Assembly: GCA_035527845.1 (NCBI GenBank)
Contig: DATKZT010000031.1
Coordinates: forward strand, 1-64,000
Direction of reading: 5' to 3'
DNA from: JAUWKC01 sp035527845
GTDB lineage: Bacteria; Planctomycetota; Phycisphaerae; Sedimentisphaerales; Anaerobacaceae
DNA: 64,000 bases
The notes beneath the pieces are model-generated. The model did not search any database. It was not told the origin of the DNA and saw only the letters and a list, made by a program, of their open reading frames with translations. Shown piece by piece: positions 52,982 through 63,200 of this stretch. The position numbers and the translations under genes are program-made. Every line of letters starts with the position of its first letter. Positions within the stretch are counted from its first letter, which is position 1.

Positions 52982-53182
52982 ACATCGTTCGTTGGGGTGG
53001 TTGATGGAAGGACCCAAACCAGCCTGTGACTCAAGCGCTCGAAAGGAAACTGCAGGAGATCTTGTTTGAACATTGGCATCAGCGCGAATGAATACGGGGG
53101 CTCAACGTCCCAAAACCCAAGCCCTGAGTTCGTTGTTTCATAAGGTGATGACTGGACCCATATAGAAGAAGGAGGTTTTACC

Positions 53183-56100
53183 ATGTCGAGTATCAGAAGC
53201 AGACAGGCCGCGACAGTTGTGTTCTCATTGTGTTTGTTGGCAGTTAGCCGAACGGTCTTCCCCGGCTCCATTACCGGCGCCGTAACCAAAGACTCGGATG
53301 GCTCGCCCATTAGCAGCTTATGGTTATTTGCCTACGATTATAACACCGGCGCGTGGCAAGGCTATGGTCAAACCGACGCCGCCGGCGTCTATGAGATAAC
53401 GGCAATGCCCACCGGGACTTACAGAGTTCGGGTTTACACGTCCGGCACCGAGTATAGGCCGGAATACTATGATGATGTCTGCGATGAGGATTTCGCCACG
53501 CCTGTGGACGTTAATGCGGGCGAGCAAACATCCGGCATTGACTTCGGGCTGGCCGTGGGAGGCTCCATTTCCGGACGCGCTGCAGACGTAAACGGTCTTG
53601 CTTTGGAAGGTGTCGATATAACCCTCTACCAGGGGGAGGACCCCTTCATAGCGGATGAACGTGCCTGGGATTGGGTCGACTCGACCTCTACCGACGCCAA
53701 CGGCCGATATGAATTGACCGGCCTGTGTGAACGCAGATATCATCTGCGCGTTGACCCACAGCAAGTATCGGGAACGCATTACGTGGAGGCTGACCTCTAC
53801 AACGTCCAGGTCTTTTTAGGGGCGGAGACGCCCGATATGAACGTCACTCTCAGACAGGCAGCGTTGATTTACGGGTATGTAACAACCGTCGATGGCAATG
53901 CGATACCAAGCGCGGAAGTGGTCGCTGACGCGAGCTGGAGGGAAGACGCGTGGGACTGGCATGCTGCGTGGACTGACTCCAATGGTATGTACGAGTTGTG
54001 GGTGGCGCCGTCGCCGGGGAAGTTCTACCCCGTCTGGGTCGACCGCGCAAGCCTCGGCGAGAATTATTACGAGTCGAGGTGGGATGCGAATTTCTACAAA
54101 GCTGCCTATGCGGGCACGAGAGTCGATTACACCCTCGAGCTTGCCGGGGCGGTGACAGGTCGAGTGGTGAACGAGGATGGTGTTGGAATAGAGGGGGTGT
54201 GGGTAGAGCATGATTGGGGCAAGTACGGAAATTTCGGAGCGTGGACCGAAACCGACTCGGATGGTTATTTCAACCTCGGCAGTCTTCCAACCGGTATCAA
54301 TTACATTTCCGTGGACACCTGGTGGCCGGTCGAACAAGGCGGCGTCAAGTATGCTGTTGGTGAGGCCTATGCCGGGCCCATAGACATCGCTGCGGGAGAT
54401 GTGTGCGACGTCGGCGCCTTCACTATCTACGAAGCGGGCATGGTTACCGGCGTGGTGACGGACGAAGCCGGCTTTCCGGTTCTCGGCGCAGAAGTGTATC
54501 TCGAAGGACAGGACATTGACGGTAACCCGGCTGATAGTGACGAAGGTTTTACCGATTCCTTCGGCCAGTTCACCTTGGACTATGTAGCACCGGGCACGTA
54601 TGTTTTGAGTTCTGAGAGACACGGATTCATAACCACGATTGTGACCGACATAACGGTAAACAGAGGCCAGCACGTGGATCGTGACATGGTTCTCAAGAGT
54701 TCTGCCGAAGGCGCCGCGATGAGCGGCATGATAGCTAACTATGACGATTTGGCTCTGTATGACTCGGAAAACGCCGTTTATTATCCTTACTACGACGACA
54801 CCGCTTATGCGGAATGGGGTCTGCCGGAGTTCGAGCTTATAGCGGTGCGGGCGGATGTGTCGCCCACCGAGAGAGACTTTCTTGAGCCTGACAGGATAAT
54901 CGTTGGCTCGCTCGACGATGATGAAATAGACGACGGATACGGGGACTATTTCGAACAGGACCCGTGTGAAACGCCGGGAAGGTATCAAATGGCACTGCCC
55001 AGCGGGGACATTGCCGTCGGCCTGAATGTGGTCAGGGACTTCCTGCCCGGATGGGGCGGGTGCGTGATATTCCATGATTGGCAAAGGTTCGATTTTGCCA
55101 AAGGAGATGTGCGGCATGATGTCAATTTTACCGCTGTGACTGGTGATACAGGAACTCTCAAAGGCGACATTAGCGTGCCTCCCGACTACAATCATTTTCC
55201 CGAGGACTGGTGTCTAATCTTTGCTTATGCCCTTGACGCCAACAACAATCCCAAGACCGGCATACCCCTCGGTGATGCGGCGGCATTTCCGGGCTGGACC
55301 ACTCAGTATGAATTCAGGGATTTGCCGGTCGGCAAGTATCAGTTGAAGGCGTACGCCAGAAACTTGGCCAGCGTCCTCGATCTTGCACCGGTGACCGTCG
55401 TGGCCGACGCCAACACCATTCTGAACATAAGCTTCACGTCCGGAAGCACTCTGACAGGTCATATTACCGATGCCAACAGCGGCGCCGACGTCAATACCGC
55501 TCTCGTGACCATTGAAGAGACCGGCAAACAGGCAACAACAGACGACTCAGGCAATTACACCATCAAGGGAATAAACGCAGGCCTCTACACAGTTAGCGTC
55601 AGCGCTTCCGGCTACGCCGACGCCCAGGTTGCCGACGTTAACATCGAGCCAAACTCCACTAAGGTCCTCGACTTTGCGCTGGATTCAACGATTGGCTCAA
55701 TCTCCGGAACAGTCAGAACAGCCGACGGGAACAACATAAACGGAGTCACCGTCTTGGCCTACAATGAGACCGACGGCACATACGACACCACTGAAACCGT
55801 CGGCGGGACATTCACTATCACCGACCTTACGCCCGGCGAGTACATTCTGGCAGTCGATACCGATGATTTAGGCTACGGGGTCGTCACGTACCCTCCGGAT
55901 CCAAACCGAATTACACTTGCGCCAGACAGCCAGGTGAATGATGTTAATATTATCGTTGGGACGCTCCAGCCTCCGCTTTTCACAGTCTACTCTTCTGCCG
56001 GCAGTGACGTGCCGCCGGTCCTTTCCATGGAGTTTCACTCGAACCTGCCCTTGAACGCCGAGCCGAATATCATTGTTATAGACGGAAATGGTGCTCTGCA

Positions 56101-57913
56101 TGACTTCACGTCCAATCCCGCCATCAACAGGTTCACAATCGTTTACGATGCCTGTGAGTCCGACAATCTTGTCAGGATTAACATAGCCGAGACAGATCCG
56201 CTGGTCCCGGGTGATGCAGCCGGCAAGACGTTCAGTTTCGAAGTCGGCAGCAACCTGGTTCAGACAAGCAGCACCAATGTGACCAACGCAACGGGCGGTG
56301 AAGCCGCCATTATGGGGACCCAGGACAATACCAAAATTTATGTTCCGCCCTTCGCCATTGCCGGCGCCAACGATACCCAGGCGCTTACACTCACCATCGA
56401 GCGCTACGGCGACCCCGGCGACGCCGTCGAAGGAAGCAACGATACCACGGCCAGCGCCGTGTATGACTTCAAATTTGATGAGGAGGGAGTCTCAATCGAC
56501 GTGGACCACACTTTCACAGTGACCATGAGCTTCCAACTGCCCCAAGGCATGAGCCAGCAAGAATTCGAAGCCACGCTGGAGATTCGTTATTTCGATGCGG
56601 GCGAGCACCAGTGGAAGACCGACGGCATTTCCAACGTCCGCATCAACTGGGCGAATAATACGATTATGTTTGAGATCAGCCACCTGACGAAGTTCGCTGC
56701 CTTCGTAGAGGTCATCGGTCCCTGCATGACCACCGTGCCGGATGTTCTGAACCTGACCGAGGCCGCTGCCGAAACGGCCCTTAACGATGCCAACCTCGTA
56801 AAAGGCGCTATAACTTACGAGTACAGTGACACAGTCGATGCAGGTCTGGTTATGGAGCAGGAACCGACTTCCGGAACTTCCGCGCCCTGCGACTCAGCGG
56901 TCAACCTTGTCATATCCACCGGTCCCTGCATGACCACCGTGCCGGACGTTCTGAACATAACCGAGGCTGTTGCCGAAACGGCTCTTAACGATGCCAACCT
57001 CGTAAAAGGCGCCGTAACTTACGAGTACAGTGACACAGTCGATGCAGGTCTGGTTATGGAGCAGGACCCGACTTCCGGAACGTCTGTCCACTGCGATTCA
57101 GCGGTCAACCTTGTCATATCCACCGGTCCGTGCATGGCCACTGTGCCGGACGTCCTCGGCATGACCGAGGCTGCTGCCGAGACCGCTCTGAACGCCGATG
57201 ACCTTGTTAAAGGCGCTGTCACCTATGAGTGCAGCGATACCGTCGATGCGGGTCTGGTTATGGAGCAGCACCCGGCTTCCGGAGCTTCCGTCCCCTGCAA
57301 TTCGGCCGTCAATCTTGTAATATCCACCGGTCCGTGCACGGCTTCCGTGCCGGACGTTCTCGGCATGACCGAAGCTGTCGCCGAGACGACCCTAATCGCC
57401 AATGACCTTGTCAAAGGCAACGTGACTTTCGAGTACAGCGATACGGTTGCGGCCAGCCTGGTAATTGCTCAGGACCCCGCCAGCGGCGCAACACTGCCCA
57501 TCGGCTCGGCTGTCAATATCGTCGTCTCATTAGGGCCGCCGGAGGTGATTGCTATTAAGAAATGCCTCGTCAAAGCTGAAGACTCCGGCGGACCAGACAT
57601 GGTCCTTATTCTGGGCCGGATGGAAGCTGCCGCTGCCGACCTCGCTGATGCTGACACTATCCGGGTGACCGTTTACTCCCCCGATGTTGTAACTCCATAC
57701 GTTGTGTCTTTCCCCATCGACGATAAGGCCTTCAACGGGGACACCTACAACTATGCCAGGACAGACAACGCCTCCGAGACTTCCTTCAAATTCGACACAA
57801 CAAGTGGAGAGTTCTCTTTTGTGGCAAAGAATATCGATCTGACCGGCTTGGCCTGCCCATTGTCTATCGAGATTGAGATAGGCGACTACTTTGGAGTGGG
57901 GCAGGGCGGATGA
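53183..57913 (+). CDS. Giant secreted protein with carboxypeptidase-regulatory-like repeats and four PASTA domains
   Basis: 1576-aa exported protein. Residues 1-30 are a signal peptide. Residues about 32-920 contain nine or so carboxypeptidase-regulatory-like (Ig-fold) repeats, recognised by G.V.D..G.P...V......G.....T...G.Y....L..G.Y patterns (for example GRYELTGL, GTYRVRV, GYFNLGSLPTG). Residues about 930-1165 form a beta-rich unassigned region. Four PASTA domains follow in tandem with a period of exactly 68 residues (204 bases), each starting VPDVL and ending with VNLVISTG or VNIVVSLG. The last 120 residues are another beta-rich domain. PASTA domains usually sit in penicillin-binding proteins or Ser/Thr kinases, bound to cell-wall fragments; here they are on a secreted protein without kinase. 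Probably a surface or matrix protein. No enzyme active site is visible. Confidence 0.88.
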   Translation: MSSIRSRQAATVVFSLCLLAVSRTVFPGSITGAVTKDSDGSPISSLWLFAYDYNTGAWQGYGQTDAAGVYEITAMPTGTYRVRVYTSGTEYRPEYYDDVCDEDFATPVDVNAGEQTSGIDFGLAVGGSISGRAADVNGLALEGVDITLYQGEDPFIADERAWDWVDSTSTDANGRYELTGLCERRYHLRVDPQQVSGTHYVEADLYNVQVFLGAETPDMNVTLRQAALIYGYVTTVDGNAIPSAEVVADASWREDAWDWHAAWTDSNGMYELWVAPSPGKFYPVWVDRASLGENYYESRWDANFYKAAYAGTRVDYTLELAGAVTGRVVNEDGVGIEGVWVEHDWGKYGNFGAWTETDSDGYFNLGSLPTGINYISVDTWWPVEQGGVKYAVGEAYAGPIDIAAGDVCDVGAFTIYEAGMVTGVVTDEAGFPVLGAEVYLEGQDIDGNPADSDEGFTDSFGQFTLDYVAPGTYVLSSERHGFITTIVTDITVNRGQHVDRDMVLKSSAEGAAMSGMIANYDDLALYDSENAVYYPYYDDTAYAEWGLPEFELIAVRADVSPTERDFLEPDRIIVGSLDDDEIDDGYGDYFEQDPCETPGRYQMALPSGDIAVGLNVVRDFLPGWGGCVIFHDWQRFDFAKGDVRHDVNFTAVTGDTGTLKGDISVPPDYNHFPEDWCLIFAYALDANNNPKTGIPLGDAAAFPGWTTQYEFRDLPVGKYQLKAYARNLASVLDLAPVTVVADANTILNISFTSGSTLTGHITDANSGADVNTALVTIEETGKQATTDDSGNYTIKGINAGLYTVSVSASGYADAQVADVNIEPNSTKVLDFALDSTIGSISGTVRTADGNNINGVTVLAYNETDGTYDTTETVGGTFTITDLTPGEYILAVDTDDLGYGVVTYPPDPNRITLAPDSQVNDVNIIVGTLQPPLFTVYSSAGSDVPPVLSMEFHSNLPLNAEPNIIVIDGNGALHDFTSNPAINRFTIVYDACESDNLVRINIAETDPLVPGDAAGKTFSFEVGSNLVQTSSTNVTNATGGEAAIMGTQDNTKIYVPPFAIAGANDTQALTLTIERYGDPGDAVEGSNDTTASAVYDFKFDEEGVSIDVDHTFTVTMSFQLPQGMSQQEFEATLEIRYFDAGEHQWKTDGISNVRINWANNTIMFEISHLTKFAAFVEVIGPCMTTVPDVLNLTEAAAETALNDANLVKGAITYEYSDTVDAGLVMEQEPTSGTSAPCDSAVNLVISTGPCMTTVPDVLNITEAVAETALNDANLVKGAVTYEYSDTVDAGLVMEQDPTSGTSVHCDSAVNLVISTGPCMATVPDVLGMTEAAAETALNADDLVKGAVTYECSDTVDAGLVMEQHPASGASVPCNSAVNLVISTGPCTASVPDVLGMTEAVAETTLIANDLVKGNVTFEYSDTVAASLVIAQDPASGATLPIGSAVNIVVSLGPPEVIAIKKCLVKAEDSGGPDMVLILGRMEAAAADLADADTIRVTVYSPDVVTPYVVSFPIDDKAFNGDTYNYARTDNASETSFKFDTTSGEFSFVAKNIDLTGLACPLSIEIEIGDYFGVGQGG
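56717..57532 (+). repeat. Four tandem 204-base repeats encoding PASTA domains
   Basis: The unit starts near GGTCCCTGCATG at 56717, 56921, 57125 and 57329. Copies 1 and 2 are nearly identical, 3 and 4 more diverged. The duplications keep the reading frame. Confidence 0.85.
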
Positions 57914-57914
57914 G

Positions 57915-57945
57915 CAGGGGCAGCGGTCCTTGAGAACCGCCCCTG
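57915..57945 (+). terminator. Hairpin after the 1576-aa gene
   Basis: CAGGG and GCGGT pair with ACCGC and CCCTG, with a 2-3 base bulge, starting 2 bases after the stop codon. No T-run follows, so it could also be a 3' protective stem. Confidence 0.5.
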
Positions 57946-58126
57946 TACGCAAATAAAGAGAACTGGCAAAGCGTATGCGCCCGTCGCTCTTCCGACATCG
58001 GCTGATCGCTCGGGCTGCCCTGTGTCCACCACTCAGTTAGGCCTTGCACCTCAGAGGAGAAAAGCTAAAATACCCCACAGTGAGTTGATTCGAAGGCAAG
58101 CATTTGGACTTTGAGGAGTTACACAG

Positions 58127-58381
58127 ATGCCTGAAGAAAAAATTGGCACAGTATCGGATTTCTTTGCCCGACCGGTCGTCGCCGCCATCGAGCTCGAAGC
58201 AGCCTTGAAAGTGGGCGAGAAAATCCACATCAAGGGGCACACTACCGATCTGGAGGTCGTTGTTGAGTCGATGCAGATTCACAACGAGAACGTCGACGAG
58301 GCTCAACCGGGAGATTCGATTGGCGTGAAGGTTGGCGACCGCGTCAGACACGGGGACTTGGTTTACAAGGTTGTCGACTGA
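58127..58381 (+). CDS. EF-Tu domain 2-like small protein
   Basis: 84-aa protein of the translation-elongation-factor-like group: the beta barrel of EF-Tu domain 2 without the GTPase. GTVSDFFARPVVAAIELEAALKVG, IHIKGHTTDLEVVVESMQIHNE and AQPGDSIGVKVGDRVRHGDLVYKV are its core strands. ATG 58127 follows GAGGAG. Family members have no known function; some lie near peptidase U32 genes, which is not the case here. It lies downstream of the hairpin of the 1576-aa gene and appears to be monocistronic. Confidence 0.9.
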   Translation: MPEEKIGTVSDFFARPVVAAIELEAALKVGEKIHIKGHTTDLEVVVESMQIHNENVDEAQPGDSIGVKVGDRVRHGDLVYKVVD

Positions 58382-58734
58382 GTCGCGGCTTACGCCCCCC
58401 CCTGGGCCAATCGCAGGTGGGCCGGCCGTTACAGGTTATTGTTGCCCCATGCCGGCTGGTGAACGCCGCCGTTTCGCACGGCCCCGCTTCCACATCGGAG
58501 GGTGCGATGCATCCCACCACAAAACTTTTGGGTCATTCCGAGCGCAGCCTGTGGTGAGCACCGTCGAACCACCGAGGAATCCAGCAAAAAAAACCACCAC
58601 GCCCCGCGTCGCCTCCTCATCTGTTATTGCCACGGCGAAGTCCTGTAGGAAGCCGGGCTGGCCAAGCCGGATCAAACCCAATTGCAGACTCGGGGTGATT
58701 TTTGTAAGATCATTGATGTCCTACGGAGAAAATT
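58382..58734. other. Intergenic region with repeat debris before the fucosidase
   Basis: About 350 bases. It includes a fragment of the dispersed repeat at 58535-58570 (TCATTCCGAGCGCAGC, then CACCGAGGAATCC). No gene with a credible start was found. ACGGAGAAAATT immediately before the fucosidase ATG supplies a ribosome binding site. Confidence 0.5.
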
Positions 58735-60204
58735 ATGTTCTGTAACCGTATAAACGGGAAATCTCAGCTAGTGACAGCTTCGCCATCTCCCCTGTTGGTT
58801 GTCATCTTGTCCGTTTTGGCAGGGTCAGGACGTCAGGTGCACGCGGCGGGCTGGGATAAGGTACACCCTGATTACAGGCACGCATCCGCCGCGGCGTGCG
58901 AAGAATGGCGAGACCTGAAGTATGGAGTCCGCATCCATTGGGGCGTATATTCGCTTTGGCACGTTGAGGCCTCCTGGCCCTTTCGCGATTTGCCGAACGA
59001 AAAGAAGCAGGAATACCAGCAATTGTATAAGAGGTTTAATCCCACGGAGTTCGATGCCGAAAAATGGATGCAGATGTTCGAGCGATGGGGTGTGAAATGC
59101 TTCGCCTTCACTGCCAAGCACCACGATGGCTTCTCCATGTTCGACACAAGAACACGAGTCAAACGGCGTTTCAACTGGCTTGCTACTGATGCACCACAAA
59201 TAGAACAGTGCGATCTCGCCTATAGCATCATGGAGACCCCTTTTCAGCGGGACATTATCAAGGAGCTGTGCGGTGCGGCTCATAAGCACGGAATTGCGAT
59301 TGACCTCTATTTCTCTCATCCTGACTGGTATGATGCAGACTTTCGTTTCGATAAATGGAACGTTGCACGCGACGCAAACTACACACCAGAGATCGACCCG
59401 GCAGGTTTCGCACGTTTTGCCAAACGTCACAGGGAGCAGATCCGCGAGCTGCTCACCAATTACGGGAAAATTGATATGATGTGTCTCGACATGCACCTGC
59501 CTGATTTCTGCTGGCCCGCGTTGAAAGAATCAGTCATGCTGGCCCGGCGGCTCCAGCCTGATGTTCTGCTGCGAAAACGCGGCATTGGCGCCTACGGCGA
59601 CTATATGACGCCTGAGCGGTGGGCGCCCAACAGCCCCGAGGACAAGCGATTGGATAAGCCCTGGATGGTAATCGACCCCTTGGGAGAGACCTTTGCTTAT
59701 CAGCCTGATGGCGACAAATACAGAACTGGTAGCTGGATCCTCTCCAACCTCATCGATATTGTGGCCAAGGGCGGCCTCTTCATGCCCTGTATCGGTCCTG
59801 ATGAAAAAGGACTTTTCCACCCCAAAGCCATACAGGAATTCGAATACGTGGGCGACTGGCTCAAAGTCAACGGCGAGGCAATCTACAACACACGTCCCTG
59901 GAAACACTGGAAAGAAGGACAGGATGTGTGGTTCACACGCAGCAAAGACCGAAAGTACGTTTATGCGATTTGCAGGGGATGGCCGGGGGCGGAGTTTTCG
60001 AGCCGGTTGATCCGTGCGCGACAAAACTCACAAATCATAATGTTGGGCGTCGATGAACCACTTAAGTGGCGCAGCGACCCGGACAGAGGACTTGTTATCG
60101 ATGTGCCCGACAACCTGCAGACGGAAGCGAGCCGTCCCTGCAAACAGTACTATGTATTCAGGATAGAACAAGAGCCTGCCGGAACGGTATCAGACCCAAT
60201 GTGA
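58735..60204 (+). CDS. Secreted GH29 alpha-L-fucosidase
   Basis: 489-aa glycoside hydrolase. Residues 1-38 are a signal peptide (LLVVILSVLAGSGRQVHA). The catalytic barrel carries YGVRIHWGVYSLWHVEASWPF, FNPTEFDAEKWMQMFERWGVKCFAFTAKHHDGFSMFDT, and the strand GKIDMMCLDMHLPDF, in which the aspartate after L fits the nucleophile position of the GH29 family (usually LWFDG). QIRELLTNYG and SWILSNLIDIVAKGGLF are also typical. It releases L-fucose from glycans outside the cytoplasm. The unusual LDMHLP at the nucleophile strand leaves the specificity open. It fits the L-fucose-isomerase-like enzyme elsewhere in the window. Confidence 0.87.
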   Translation: MFCNRINGKSQLVTASPSPLLVVILSVLAGSGRQVHAAGWDKVHPDYRHASAAACEEWRDLKYGVRIHWGVYSLWHVEASWPFRDLPNEKKQEYQQLYKRFNPTEFDAEKWMQMFERWGVKCFAFTAKHHDGFSMFDTRTRVKRRFNWLATDAPQIEQCDLAYSIMETPFQRDIIKELCGAAHKHGIAIDLYFSHPDWYDADFRFDKWNVARDANYTPEIDPAGFARFAKRHREQIRELLTNYGKIDMMCLDMHLPDFCWPALKESVMLARRLQPDVLLRKRGIGAYGDYMTPERWAPNSPEDKRLDKPWMVIDPLGETFAYQPDGDKYRTGSWILSNLIDIVAKGGLFMPCIGPDEKGLFHPKAIQEFEYVGDWLKVNGEAIYNTRPWKHWKEGQDVWFTRSKDRKYVYAICRGWPGAEFSSRLIRARQNSQIIMLGVDEPLKWRSDPDRGLVIDVPDNLQTEASRPCKQYYVFRIEQEPAGTVSDPM

Positions 60205-60263
60205 TGTATCAGGATCATAATCTGGCTCGTGTTCTTTCTCCTCATCGGATTCGTGCACTTCGC

Positions 60264-63200
60264 CTATTCGAGCAATTCGGCTTGTTTGGCAAGGACGGTC
60301 GGCTTGAGCTTTACTCGGACCATGCCAATCGGATGGAAGCGGCCGCCCGGTTTCCACGCCGTATACATAATTGTATAGACGTTGTCGCCTTCGGGTATCA
60401 GGCCCAGCGGCGTCCGCATGGTCTTCCACCATCTCTTTACCTTTGTGCGGATGGGGAAATACGTTGCCTTTGACCAGTGGAGCCCATCTGTCGATAGCGA
60501 GTATCCGAACATGTTCGGCAGATTCAGAGACTGTGGTCCCCCGTCAAAGAGCGCGATATAGGTTTGATCGGGAAGCTGCGTCACAATCGGATTTTCGAGA
60601 AAAGTCGGGTGTATGCTCGTGACGGGATTAGTGTCTTGTCCCATCCTGAACCACGGTCCGGCCAGGTCGTTCGCTTCGGCCAGGCCAACGTGCCATCTGC
60701 CCTGCGTGCCATAGATGCGTTGCTCGCCTTCAAACGGAAAAGCGCCCCCGTAGAAGCCGTACCATTTATCACCAACCTGGTACGGAAAGAATGAATCCAC
60801 TCCCTGGCGGCCCTCCCAAGCCTGGCTCTGGAGCCCCGGCTCGATTATGATGCCGACGTCCTCGTAAGGCCCCCCGATACCTTCCATGCCGGGAACCGTT
60901 GATACCGCGCGCCAGATTCTGCCGAAGGAATGCACAGGCGGAATTTCCGGATTGCACGTATAGGCGACGTAGAAGCCGTTCCAGCGCCCCTCCTTTTCGT
61001 TGAATACCGGCATAAAGGCCCAAAGCGATGCCCTGCGGTCCGAGGCGGGGTGGTCCTGCTTGATGTGCGTGTACTTGCCGCTTGCCTGGTACAAAGTAGC
61101 AACACGCTCCCAATTCATCGCATCCTTGCTTACCCAATGACCAATTCGCGTTTTTACCCTGTCGAATGAACGCTCCCGTCCTCTGATGCCGGCCCGCTCG
61201 GTGGGGAACATGTGGTAAGTATCGCCCAGTTTGAGCGCTCGGCCCCCTTCGAAGCCACCGACAATGTCGTATGTTCCGGGTGAACCTTCGTCCACAACCG
61301 GTTTGTCCGGCCCGCCGAGTATCTCGAAGATTGACTCGCTCAGGTACTTTTGTATATCATCCTGCGGCTCCGGATTCGTGAGAAATGCCACCTCAGCCTT
61401 GAAGTCCCTTACCTCCTTTCGATACATCTCGACCAACTGAGTCCAGTGGTAATTCACCGGCTTGCCATCCACACTGCCGATAATGGGAACTTTGCGGTGG
61501 GGCGTCTGAAGTGTCTGGGCGTACCGATATGTATCTTCAGTCAAGGCCACAAGCTTTTCATACTCGGCAAAACTCTCCTCCAAATAGCAAGCGGCTTTCT
61601 GCATATCGTTTACATCTGCGCTGAGACGATAACGAAGCACATTCATCACCGCCTGCGCCTTTGCACAGTAGCACCTGCTCATCGCGCGAATGCAGTGAAT
61701 GTCGTTTCGCAGCCGCTCGAATTCCGCTTTGTTCCTGGTGACGTGCGGAGCGGCGGCCTCAATCGCTTCGACCGCATTTCCGGAAAACCGCTCGACCTCT
61801 TCTATGATTTGCGGCGGAGTCTCCCCTTTGTGCTCTTGACCATGCCATTCCTTTGTGACGTACTCCTGCAAACGCTCACCCGGAGGCGAATCCGACTGCC
61901 AAAGATCCTCCCAAGGATTATACAAGTTGGGGTCCGTAAGCTGATGCAGAGTCATCCCCAATGACATGGTTTGCCTGTTGCCTCCAGTGATGCCAAATCG
62001 GCGCAGGATTCTCGGCGCACATTCGCCCGCATCGTTATATGCGGCAAGAATCTTCTCGCTGGCTTCGTTGCTGCCGTACACATCACACAGCCGGGATATC
62101 CAGTGCTCACGCTCCTGTTCTGCCGGCCGATCGGGATTCCAGGCGTAGTAGGCCCACGCCTCGAACCATATCCAGTCACGTTCAATCTGCGCAGCGAAAA
62201 CCGGGTCCTTGTCGGGCACATTGGGCCAGTCCCAATAGGCCAGCGGATACAAGTGCAAACCATCAGCACCCAACCTCGGCTTGAACGACTGGACACACTT
62301 TTTGATGCATCGCACCGACCCATAACGAAACGGCTCGAGATTTGCCAGCAGGTGCACGTTCGCAATGTGCGTCGAGCCGAGATTGCTCATCAACCGATGG
62401 ATTTCCTGATACCGGCCTCTCTCTTCATAGGTGGTGAGGCTCTCCCCATTGAATTTCGTCATCGTATACAGATTCTCGTAAGACGGCAAAGCAGCCGACA
62501 CAATGTCCAGGTTGTCCTCGATATGGTGCGCCCGAAGAATTATCGGCGGAAGCTCGACCTTGCCGACGGCGCTAAGCCCGTCCTTTACCCCGGGGATTAT
62601 CACGTCCTTGAGCCAGTGCAATTGGTTGTCCCTGCCCGTTAGTGCCTCACCAAGGCAGATAAGCAGACCCACATTGGGATAGGTTCTTACAAATTCAGCA
62701 ATGGACTTGCGCGTGTAGTCTTCCAGCAAAGGCGTCGGGTCTCGGTGCTGAGTATCAATGCCGTTCCTTTCGGCAAATGGCTTTGACACAATAATGTTGT
62801 AGAACATCTGAATGACCCATATACCGCGCCTGTCGGCCTCGGTCGTAATGTAGTTGTACATCTCGACATTTCGGGCAAATGTCTCCTCGGAGACCTCAAC
62901 GGCGTAAGGGTAGTCCTTTAGCCGCACGAGCGAAGCAAAAGGGTGGCCGTTCCAGAGATAAAGCGTGTTCATCCGATTCTCAACCAGGAAATCAAGATAT
63001 TTCTTCCATTGCTCCTTGTCGTAGAAAAAAGCAAAAGTTTCAGGCGTATAGGGATATTCATAAACCTTACGCCCCGGCAGGTATTCGGTCTTCTGCATCC
63101 CGATGCATGTTCCGCGCATTGACAACTTCGGTGCATCACAAAAACGCAGATTTTGAGGCAACTTTTTTTCTTTTCGCACCCGATCGGCAAGTTCGAGGCA

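Noticed and set aside
53000..53180. Possible c-di-GMP riboswitch in the long leader of the 1576-aa gene
   Set aside because: No conserved GEMM core was found by eye; only a structured-looking leader remains.
53816..55195. 459-codon frame antisense to the 1576-aa gene
   Set aside because: Shadow of the repeat-rich gene; composition is mirror-like and no domain is evident.
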